From the NCBI RefSeq assembly GCF_025980345.1, contig NZ_JAPDUI010000020.1, positions 1 through 51,416 on the forward strand: 51,416 bases of DNA, written 5' to 3'. Within the stretch, counting starts at the first letter, position 1; the number at the start of each line of letters is the position of its first letter. The position numbers were made by a program, and so were the translations under genes. The stretch comes from Arenimonas sp. GDDSR-1 (GTDB taxonomy: Bacteria > Pseudomonadota > Gammaproteobacteria > Xanthomonadales > Xanthomonadaceae). Positions 44,480 to 51,416 of the stretch are shown here, piece after piece. The notes beneath the pieces are model-generated. The model had not been told where the DNA came from. It saw nothing but the letters and a program-made list of their open reading frames with translations, and made no database searches.

Positions 44480-45360
44480 TGGCAGACCTCATCGGGATAA
44501 CAGAAAGTTAGGCTTACTTTACGCTGAAATACGCTTTCAAAGCCAGCGTAGGGCATGGGTGTCTTGTACAGGGCGCGCTCGATCGATTCACGGCCCTGCC
44601 CGTCCAGAGCGCAGGCGCGGAAGGCGACATCGATCACTTCGCCGCCGCGGATCTGGGTGAACTCGACCTGGCAGCGGGTCTGCGGCGGAATCTGAACGGT
44701 ATTCCAGTTCGCGCGCGCCGTGGCATTGATGGCGGACAGATATTTGGCGGTTGCCGAATTGGCGGTTGCGCCGCTGCCGGAGGTCTTCTGCGGGTTCTTC
44801 TCGGCCGTTTTGCCGCCGCTGCCCGCGGCCAACGCGTCCAGCTTCTGGGCTTCGATTTCCTCCTGCAGAAGCGCGCGTTGCCGTTTGACGTCGGCCAGCT
44901 GCTGTTTGATCAGGCGCTGTCGGTTTTCCTCGGCCGAATCTTTCTTGATGTCGTCGGTCAATTCAACCTGGCCCTGCTTCTGTTTCAGTTTCTGTTCCTC
45001 GGTGGCATCGCTGGGCTGCAGGGCGTTGCGGTTGACTTCTTCCTGCACGCTCTGGTCGGGGCGGTCGACCCAGTCCTGGGCCGTCTCCTGCAGCGGATCG
45101 GTACTGGTCTGCGGCCGCGGCTCCGGCTTCGGCTGCACTTGGCTGGCACTGGCCAATTCCGCGGCCCGGATGGCTTTTTTCGCACGGGCCATGTCTTCGG
45201 CGGAAATCGACAGCGTGGCGGCGACCGGTTCGCCCTGACTGGCCTGCTCCTGCTGCGGAAAGACCCAGACCGAGGCCAGCCAGACCAGCCCAATGAAGCC
45301 GGCGTGCAGCGCCACCGTGTAAAGCAATGCCTGCCAATTCTGCTGCGGAAGCTGCGCCAT
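44476..45360 (-). CDS. tolA: Tol-Pal system protein TolA
   Basis: 294 residues, shorter than E. coli TolA (421). One N-terminal TM (~10-32) with the SHLS-like helix region (LHAGFIGLVW) is followed by a charged helical domain II (~55-195, Glu/Lys/Gln-rich). The C-terminal domain III (~205-294) contains the conserved cysteine pairs (RCQVEF, RACALDG, FCYPDEVC). TolA is the pmf-driven arm reaching TolB and Pal. The shorter domain II would span less of the periplasm. Confidence 0.94.
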   Translation of the reverse strand: MAQLPQQNWQALLYTVALHAGFIGLVWLASVWVFPQQEQASQGEPVAATLSISAEDMARAKKAIRAAELASASQVQPKPEPRPQTSTDPLQETAQDWVDRPDQSVQEEVNRNALQPSDATEEQKLKQKQGQVELTDDIKKDSAEENRQRLIKQQLADVKRQRALLQEEIEAQKLDALAAGSGGKTAEKNPQKTSGSGATANSATAKYLSAINATARANWNTVQIPPQTRCQVEFTQIRGGEVIDVAFRACALDGQGRESIERALYKTPMPYAGFESVFQRKVSLTFCYPDEVCQ

Positions 45361-45363
45361 CGC

Positions 45364-45798
<435 letters not shown>

Positions 45799-45809
45799 CG
45801 GCTCAATCC

Positions 45810-46553
45810 TCAGTGACGGTCGGGATTGGTCTGGCGCTGCAGGATGGATGAAAACTCTTCGGCGAAGCTTTCATAACGCACCGAGATGCGTTCGGAACGC
45901 GAAGAATAGCGGTTGTAGGCCCAGACTGCCGGAATGGCGGCGAACAGTCCCATGGCGGTGGCGATCAGCGCTTCGGAAATGCCCGGCGCCACCGACGCGA
46001 TGGTGGCCTGTTTGTTGTTGGCCAGGCCATGGAACGAAACCATGATGCCGAACACGGTGCCGACCAGTCCCACGTAAGGCGCGGTCGAACCGACGTTGGC
46101 CAGCAGCTCGAGATTGTGCTCGAGCGCATCCACTTCACGGGCCAGTGTGGCGCGCATGGCGCGCTGGGCACCCTCGACCTGGGTCCGGGCATCGACCGCG
46201 ACCTGCTGCAGACGCAGACGCAGGAACTCGCGGTAGCCGGCTTCGAAGATCGCTTCCAGGCCGGAAACGCCACGGCTCTGGTCGGTCGCCTCGCGGTAAA
46301 GCTGGTTGAGATCGGTGCCGGACCAGAAGCGGTCCTCGAAATGATTGGCTTCCAGGGTGGCGGCGCGGAACACGCGCGATTTTCCGAAGATGATGAACCA
46401 GCTGAGCACCGAAGCGGCGACCAGCAGCAGCATCACGATCTGGACCGGCAGACTGGCATGCAGGATCAGCTGTAGATAGTTCAGTCCGCCGGCATCGGTA
46501 TCGGCGGCAACGCCCTGGGCCACGGCAGTGATGGTTTGAATGGCTGAACTCAT
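45810..46553 (-). CDS. tolQ: Tol-Pal system protein TolQ
   Basis: 247 residues from ATG 46553, which overlaps the ybgC stop (ATGA). MotA/TolQ/ExbB family: TM1 (~32-52, VMLLLVAASVLSWFIIFGKS), a large cytoplasmic loop, then TM2 and TM3 (~145-215) with the conserved GLVGTVFGIM and SEALIATAMGLFAAIPAVWAYN regions. It is the pentameric stator subunit that pairs with TolR. Confidence 0.96.
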   Translation of the reverse strand: MSSAIQTITAVAQGVAADTDAGGLNYLQLILHASLPVQIVMLLLVAASVLSWFIIFGKSRVFRAATLEANHFEDRFWSGTDLNQLYREATDQSRGVSGLEAIFEAGYREFLRLRLQQVAVDARTQVEGAQRAMRATLAREVDALEHNLELLANVGSTAPYVGLVGTVFGIMVSFHGLANNKQATIASVAPGISEALIATAMGLFAAIPAVWAYNRYSSRSERISVRYESFAEEFSSILQRQTNPDRH

Positions 46554-46960
46554 GCACGAACTCCGTCTTGTATCAGGCTGAGCAGGGGCTCGGGAATGCC
46601 CCTGGGTTTGAATCGGGATGCCGACAGGCAGGCGATCTGCGCGCTGCCGGTGAGCAGAAGCGTTTCGCCCCGCCATAGCCCGTGCTGGACGGTGAAGCTG
46701 GCACGACGGCATTCCGAAAGTGTAATGCGTACGCTCAGCAAATCATCCAGTTTGGCCGGCAACAGGAAATCAATATTCATATTCCGTACAGCAAAAACCA
46801 TGTCAATGGCGTCACTCATGTGGCCCTGTTCATAGCCGCAGCTGCGCAGCCATTCGGTCCGCGCCCGCTCGAGAAAATGCAGATAGCGGGCGTGATAGAC
46901 CACGCCGCCGGCATCGGTATCCTCCCAGTAAACCCGTACCGGCCACTCGAACGCGCTCAC
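46550..46960 (-). CDS. ybgC: Tol-Pal-associated acyl-CoA thioesterase YbgC
   Basis: 136 residues from a GTG at 46960 that overlaps the ruvB stop (GTGA). Hot-dog fold of the 4-hydroxybenzoyl-CoA thioesterase type, with the catalytic-Asp motif [29 protein letters not shown] interrupted by no gap (~11-39). It hydrolyses short-chain or phospholipid-linked acyl-CoA/ACP thioesters; its exact tie to Tol-Pal is unclear although synteny is strongly conserved. Confidence 0.93.
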   Translation of the reverse strand: MSAFEWPVRVYWEDTDAGGVVYHARYLHFLERARTEWLRSCGYEQGHMSDAIDMVFAVRNMNIDFLLPAKLDDLLSVRITLSECRRASFTVQHGLWRGETLLLTGSAQIACLSASRFKPRGIPEPLLSLIQDGVRA

Positions 46961-47985
46961 GAGAACAGATCCGGATCGGTTTTTCCGCCGGGCATGCTCA
47001 ACCCGAAGTGGCGGTAGGCTTTGGCGGTCGCCATGCGTCCGCGAGCGGTGCGCATGATGAAGCCCTGCTGGATCAGGAACGGTTCGACCACGTCTTCGAG
47101 CGTGCCGCGCTCCTCGCTGAGTGCCGCCGCCAGGGACTCGACGCCGACCGGGCCGCCGTCGAAATTTTCCATGATCATTTTCAGCAGGCGCCGGTCGGAA
47201 TCATCGAAACCTTCCGGATCCACTTTCAGCATGGCCATGGCGGCCACCGCCAGCTCGGCATCGATGCGGCCGTCGCCCTTGACCTGCGCGTAATCGCGCA
47301 CGCGCCGCAGCAGCCGGTTGGCGATGCGCGGCGTACCGCGCGAACGGCAGGCGATTTCACGCGCTCCTCCGGCGTCGCAGGCAATCGACAGGATGCCGGC
47401 CGAACGCGTGACGATGCGGCAGAGTTCCTCGACCGAATAGAATTCCAGACGCTGCACGATGCCGAAACGATCGCGCAGCGGCCCGGTCAGCAGGCCGGCG
47501 CGGGTGGTGGCGCCGATCAGGGTGAACGGCGGCAGATCGAGTTTGATCGAGCGCGCGGCCGGGCCTTCGCCGATCATGATGTCGATCTGGAAATCCTCCA
47601 TGGCCGGATACAGCACTTCCTCGATGACCGGCGACAGGCGGTGGATTTCATCGATGAACAGCACGTCATGCGGCTGCAGGTTGGTCAGGATCGCGGCCAA
47701 GTCGCCGGCGCGTTCGATGACCGGACCGGAAGTCTGCCTGAGCGAGACGCCCATCTCATTGGCGATGACATGGCTGAGCGTGGTCTTGCCGAGTCCCGGA
47801 GGCCCGAAAATCAGCACGTGATCCAAGGCCTCGCCCCGCTTCCGCGAGGCTTCGATGTAGATCTTCATCTGCTCGCGCACCGCCGCCTGACCCAGATATT
47901 CATCCAGTTTCTTGGGCCGGATGCTGGTCTCAATCAGCTCATCATCGCCCTCGGCGGCACCGCTGACTACCCGCGTCTCGTCCAT
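46957..47985 (-). CDS. ruvB: Holliday junction branch-migration helicase RuvB
   Basis: 342 residues. AAA+ motor with Walker [13 protein letters not shown] (~61-72), Walker [13 protein letters not shown] (~109-120), sensor I GATTRAG and arginine finger GPLRDRFG. The C-terminal winged helix carries YRHFGL. RuvB hexamers drive branch migration on RuvA-bound junctions. Here it is separated from ruvA by kup. Confidence 0.97.
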   Translation of the reverse strand: MDETRVVSGAAEGDDELIETSIRPKKLDEYLGQAAVREQMKIYIEASRKRGEALDHVLIFGPPGLGKTTLSHVIANEMGVSLRQTSGPVIERAGDLAAILTNLQPHDVLFIDEIHRLSPVIEEVLYPAMEDFQIDIMIGEGPAARSIKLDLPPFTLIGATTRAGLLTGPLRDRFGIVQRLEFYSVEELCRIVTRSAGILSIACDAGGAREIACRSRGTPRIANRLLRRVRDYAQVKGDGRIDAELAVAAMAMLKVDPEGFDDSDRRLLKMIMENFDGGPVGVESLAAALSEERGTLEDVVEPFLIQQGFIMRTARGRMATAKAYRHFGLSMPGGKTDPDLFS

Positions 47986-48013
47986 TCACACGCCCCTGCA
48001 GTTCTTCCTTGTC

Positions 48014-49900
48014 CTAAATTACCACTTTCGTGCCCAGTTCGACCAAACGCTCGCCGGGAATGCCGAAGAATTCGGTGGCCGGCGTCGCGTTCCGGGACAT
48101 GAACAGGAACAGCTTGTCGCGCCAGAGCACCATGCCCTGGTCGGCTTTGGCGGTCAACGCCTCGCGGCTGGCGAAATAGGTGGTGTCCATGGTGTCGAAA
48201 TCGAGCCCGGCTTTCTTCAGCGTGGCCAGCGCTTTCGGCACGTCCGGGTCTTCCATGAATCCGAAGCGCAGGGTGCAGCGCGTGAAGCCGTTGCCGAGGT
48301 CGCTGATCGAATAGCGTTCGTCGTCATCGGCGCGCGGCACGCTCAGGGTATCGACGCTGAGCAGGATGTTGTGCGCGTGCAGGACCTTGTTGTGCTTGAG
48401 GTTGTGCAGCATCGAGGGCGGCAGGTAATCGTTCGACGGGGTCATGAAAATCGCGGTGCCGGGCACGCGCAGCGGCGGCTCGACCATGATGCTCTTGATG
48501 AAGTGCTCGATGCGCAGGCTGTCACGGTTGACCTGGGCGCGTACCAGGTCGCGGCCATGGCGCCAGGTTCGCATGATGGTGAACACGACGATGCCCAGCA
48601 GCACCGGAACCCAGGCGCCGTGCAGGAATTTGATGGCGTTGGCCGAGAACAGGGCGATGTCGATGACCAGGTAGCTGACGCCCAGCACCCAGATGATCCA
48701 GGATTTGACGCGCCAGCCCTGCGACGCCAGGATGATCATAAGCACGGTGTCGATCAGCATGCTGCCGGTCACCGAAACGCCGTAGGCGGCGGCCATCGCC
48801 GAGGAGCTCTGGAAGCCCAGCACCAGGCCGATGACGGTGATGAACAGGATGTAGTTGACCCACGGCACGTAGATCTGGCCGATGGTGTGCGCCGATGTAT
48901 GCTTGAGCTGCAGCCTCGGCAGATAGCCGAGCTGCATGGCCTGGCGCGCCAGCGAGAACGCGCCCGAAATGACCGCCTGCGAGGCGATGACGGTGGCGAA
49001 CGTGGCCAGAATGATCATCGGAATCAACAGCATTTCCGGCACCAGGTTGTAGAACGGGTTGTTGACCGCGGACGGGTCGGCGAGCACCAGCGAGCCCTGC
49101 CCGAAATAGTTGAGCACCAGTGACGGCAGCACGATGTACAGCCAGGCGTTGCGGATCGGCATGCGCCCGAAATGGCCCATGTCGGCGTACAAGGCCTCGC
49201 CGCCGGTGACGCACAGAACCACCGCGCCCAGCACCAGCCAGGCGGCCTTGCCGTTGATCATGAAGAAATTGACGGCGTGCAGGGGGTTCAGCGCCTGCAG
49301 AACGACCGGGTTCTCGATGATCTGCATCAGCCCGAGGATCGCGATGCAGAAGAACCAGACGGTGGTGATCGGCCCGAACACTTTGCCGACCTTCTCGGTG
49401 CCGTAGCGCTGGAATGAAAACAGCGCGGCCAGGACCACCAGCACCACCGGGATGATGTATTTATGCAGCTTGGGCGTCAACAGCTCCAGACCTTCGACCG
49501 CCGACAGCACGGACATGGCGGGCGTAATCACCGCATCGCCGAAGAAGAACGCGGTACCGAGGATGCCCAGGATGCCGACGGCATAGGTCAGCGGCGAGGC
49601 GATCGGCAGCGCCCGGTTGACCACCGACATCAGCGACAGGATGCCGCCCTCGCCGCGGTTGTCGGCGCGGGTGATGATCATCACGTATTTCACGGTAACC
49701 ACCAGGATCATCGCCCAGAACACCAGCGACAGGATGCCGAGGATATTGGCCTGGTTGGCGGCCAATCCGTAATGTTCGCCGAACGCTTCTTTCAGCGTGT
49801 ACAGCGGGCTGGTGCCGATATCGCCGAATACCACGCCGATGGCGCCGAACATCAAGGCGTTTTTGGAGGCTTTCGTTCCGGCATGCGCGTGTGCGGACAT
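48014..49900 (-). CDS. kup: Kup-family potassium uptake transporter
   Basis: 628 residues. Twelve predicted membrane helices fill ~15-445, with the family start GVVFGDIGTSPLYTLKE (~21-37) and GNADNRGEGG-like ADNRGEGGILSLM. A cytoplasmic C-terminal domain follows (~450-628). Kup/HAK/KUP proteins are K+:H+ symporters useful at low pH or low K+. The gene lies inside the ruv cluster, 2 bases after the ruvA region's end reading outward and 28 bases before ruvB, all on the same strand. Confidence 0.95.
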   Translation of the reverse strand: MSAHAHAGTKASKNALMFGAIGVVFGDIGTSPLYTLKEAFGEHYGLAANQANILGILSLVFWAMILVVTVKYVMIITRADNRGEGGILSLMSVVNRALPIASPLTYAVGILGILGTAFFFGDAVITPAMSVLSAVEGLELLTPKLHKYIIPVVLVVLAALFSFQRYGTEKVGKVFGPITTVWFFCIAILGLMQIIENPVVLQALNPLHAVNFFMINGKAAWLVLGAVVLCVTGGEALYADMGHFGRMPIRNAWLYIVLPSLVLNYFGQGSLVLADPSAVNNPFYNLVPEMLLIPMIILATFATVIASQAVISGAFSLARQAMQLGYLPRLQLKHTSAHTIGQIYVPWVNYILFITVIGLVLGFQSSSAMAAAYGVSVTGSMLIDTVLMIILASQGWRVKSWIIWVLGVSYLVIDIALFSANAIKFLHGAWVPVLLGIVVFTIMRTWRHGRDLVRAQVNRDSLRIEHFIKSIMVEPPLRVPGTAIFMTPSNDYLPPSMLHNLKHNKVLHAHNILLSVDTLSVPRADDDERYSISDLGNGFTRCTLRFGFMEDPDVPKALATLKKAGLDFDTMDTTYFASREALTAKADQGMVLWRDKLFLFMSRNATPATEFFGIPGERLVELGTKVVI

Positions 49901-49901
49901 G

Positions 49902-50492
49902 TCATCCCCTGAATGCGGTTTTCAGCGCCATCCGGATCAGGTCCTCGGCGCTGTCTTTGGGTTGTGCGTCTTTCAGCATACGGGAAACCTCGGCCGGCTT
50001 GTAACCCAGCTGCTGCAGCGCGATGCCGGCTTCGGTAACGGCGTCGGCCGGCATGCCGCCCCGGCTTCCGGCACCCGGCGCCGAGACCATGGCCTGGCTG
50101 CGCTCGCGCAGCTCGACGATCATGCGCTCGGCGGTCTTCTTGCCGATGCCGGGGATTTTGGTCAGCGCGGCGATGTCGCCGGCCTGCAGCATATGCGCGA
50201 ATTCATCGACGCCGCTGCCGGATAGCACGGCCAGCGCGATTTTGGCGCCGATGCCGGATACCTTCTGGACATCGCGGAACAGCCGGCGCTCGGCCTCGGT
50301 CGCGAACCCGTACAGGGCCACGGCATCCTCGCGGACGGCGTAATGGGTCACCAGCGTCAGCGCTTCCCCGATTGCCGGCAGGTCGTAATAGGTCGACATC
50401 GGCACTTCCAGCTCGTAGCCGACGCCGCCGACTTCTAGCACGATCCAGGGCGCATGCTTGCTGACCAGCGTTCCGCGCAGACGACCGATCAT
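49902..50492 (-). CDS. ruvA: Holliday junction DNA-binding protein RuvA
   Basis: 196 residues from ATG 50492, which overlaps the ruvC stop (ATGA); the longer open frame is out of homology. Domain I OB fold (~1-64; [21 protein letters not shown]), domain II with two helix-hairpin-helix motifs ([31 protein letters not shown]) and a C-terminal domain III (~150-196) that contacts RuvB. It ends one base before the kup start codon's strand neighbour at 49900. Confidence 0.96.
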   Translation of the reverse strand: MIGRLRGTLVSKHAPWIVLEVGGVGYELEVPMSTYYDLPAIGEALTLVTHYAVREDAVALYGFATEAERRLFRDVQKVSGIGAKIALAVLSGSGVDEFAHMLQAGDIAALTKIPGIGKKTAERMIVELRERSQAMVSAPGAGSRGGMPADAVTEAGIALQQLGYKPAEVSRMLKDAQPKDSAEDLIRMALKTAFRG

Positions 50493-51013
50493 TTCCGGCT
50501 CCAGACCTGACGCGCCGGTATGCCGATGCGGCCGGCCGTGGCGCGCACATGCGCATGGGTGACCGCGACCGCCAGCGCATCGGCGGCGTCGGCCTGGATC
50601 TTTCCGTTCAGATTGAGAAGCAAAGCCATCATGTATTGTACCTGCTGCTTGTCGGCGCCGCCCTTGCCGACCACCGCCAGCTTCACTTCCTTGGCGGCGT
50701 ATTCGTGGATCGGCAGATCGCGCAGCACCGCCGCGCACATCGCCGCGCCACGGGCCTGACCGAGTTTCAGCGCGGAATCGGGGTTGCGCGCCATGAACAC
50801 CTTTTCAATCGCCACTTCCTGCGGTGCGAAGCGGGTGATCAAGGCATCCAGCTCGTCGAGCAGGACTTTCAGCCGTAGCGCGAAATTCTCGGCGACCAGC
50901 AGCCTGATCGGCTGGTGGTGGACGTGGACAATCCGTCCCGAGGCATCGACATCGATGATGCCGACGCCGGTGCGCTGCGACCCCGGATCAATGCCGAGAA
51001 TGCGGATGCTCAC
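50489..51013 (-). CDS. ruvC: Crossover junction endodeoxyribonuclease RuvC
   Basis: 174 residues from GTG 51013. RNase H-like resolvase with the catalytic Asp in [13 protein letters not shown] (~Asp7), Glu in VAIEKVF (~Glu70), and the C-terminal Asp pair in [16 protein letters not shown] (~138-153). It cuts Holliday junctions symmetrically, completing the RuvAB pathway encoded alongside. It is 3 bases after yebC. Confidence 0.96.
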   Translation of the reverse strand: MSIRILGIDPGSQRTGVGIIDVDASGRIVHVHHQPIRLLVAENFALRLKVLLDELDALITRFAPQEVAIEKVFMARNPDSALKLGQARGAAMCAAVLRDLPIHEYAAKEVKLAVVGKGGADKQQVQYMMALLLNLNGKIQADAADALAVAVTHAHVRATAGRIGIPARQVWSRK

Positions 51014-51016
51014 GTA

Positions 51017-51416
51017 TCAGGAATCGAGTTCGGCGTTGGAATACACGTTTTGCACGTCGTCGAGGTCTTCCAGCATGTCGAGCAGCTTGATCACCTGCTC
51101 GGCTACCTCGCCGCCGACTTTCACGTCGTTGTCGGCGCGGTAGGTCACACCCGCTTCCTCGGACTTCAGGCCGGCCGCGGCCATGGCCCGATTCACGGCC
51201 TCGAAGGCCTCGGGTGCGGTGATGACGTCGATTGCACCGTCCTCGGGATAGACCACCACATCGTCGGCGCCGGCCTCGATCGCGGCTTCGGTAATGGCAT
51301 CTTCATCGCAGCCGGCGGCGAAGCTGATCACCCCGCATTTGCGGAACATGAACGCGACCGAGCCGTCGGTGCCTAAATTGCCGCCGTGCTTGCTGAAGGC
51401 ATGCCGGACATCGCCG
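51017..51416 (-). CDS. yebC: YebC/PmpR-family regulator (N-terminus off the right edge)
   Basis: About 132 C-terminal residues are visible, with the frame open to the right edge. The diagnostic motif [14 protein letters not shown] begins about seven residues from the edge, followed by EAGADDV and the typical acidic tail ([13 protein letters not shown]). Full-length proteins are about 240-250 residues, so roughly 110 are missing. YebC proteins are described as transcriptional regulators and, more recently, as translation factors for proline-rich stretches. yebC-ruvC is the conserved order. Confidence 0.94.
   Translation of the reverse strand, partial: GDVRHAFSKHGGNLGTDGSVAFMFRKCGVISFAAGCDEDAITEAAIEAGADDVVVYPEDGAIDVITAPEAFEAVNRAMAAAGLKSEEAGVTYRADNDVKVGGEVAEQVIKLLDMLEDLDDVQNVYSNAELDS

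Overview
The window is a GC-rich, almost fully coding stretch of a gammaproteobacterial chromosome. Gene content and order point to the Xanthomonadaceae/Lysobacteraceae or a close relative: ruvC-ruvA-kup-ruvB followed by ybgC-tolQRAB-pal-cpoB, an HprK/RapZ/HPr block after rpoN-hpf, an mgtE-type Mg2+ channel after HPr, and a DUF2066-PerM-Hda block divergent from purMN. The family assignment is an inference from synteny; no rRNA is present to confirm it. I see no insertion sequence, prophage, CRISPR array or plasmid feature. The longest stretch without a gene is the 157-bp gap at 39593-39749.

Layout. 1-6124 (minus): an exopolysaccharide operon read manC, PHP-type tyrosine phosphatase, Wza-like export protein, Wzc-like co-polymerase/tyrosine kinase, then a membrane-anchored J-domain protein that runs off the left edge. 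6209-7917 (plus): amgK-murU, cell-wall recycling. 7914-10941 (minus): DUF2066 protein, PerM permease, Hda. 11031-13415 (plus): purM-purN-DUF3108. 13416-14917 (minus): ibaG-murA. 14979-22179 (plus): kdsD-kdsC-lptC-lptA-lptB-rpoN-hpf-hprK-rapZ-HPr, followed by mgtE, a YeeE/YedE transporter and a DUF1294 protein up to 25059. 25097-33204 (minus): relA, mrcB, a lipoprotein, yoaA, tsaB and a frameshifted META-domain lipoprotein gene. 33262-33720 (plus): a small exported protein. 33713-39592 (minus): S9 peptidase and hrpA. 39750-40217 (plus): a Dps-like ferritin. 40323-51416 (minus): one long co-oriented block, yebC-ruvC-ruvA-kup-ruvB-ybgC-tolQRAB-pal-cpoB-queE-queC, followed by two tRNA-Lys genes and a strong intrinsic terminator.

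The common theme is the cell envelope: exopolysaccharide export, murein recycling (AmgK/MurU) and synthesis (MurA, PBP1b), Kdo and LPS transport (KdsD/KdsC/LptCAB), the Tol-Pal system, and stress or nutrient signalling (RelA, RpoN, HprK/RapZ/HPr). Many neighbours overlap by 1-4 bases (ATGA or GTGA junctions), which suggests translational coupling. The overlaps also fix several start codons that a longest-ORF rule gets wrong (ManC, Hda, YoaA, QueC, Pal, TolQ, RuvA).

The two most unusual items are: (i) an HPr with the phosphotransfer His15 and the HprK target Ser46 intact but with Arg17 replaced by Gln, in a locus that has hprK but lacks the ptsN, EIIA and ptsI genes I expect nearby in this lineage; and (ii) a J-domain protein (HPD motif) with one membrane segment encoded as part of the exopolysaccharide kinase/export operon.
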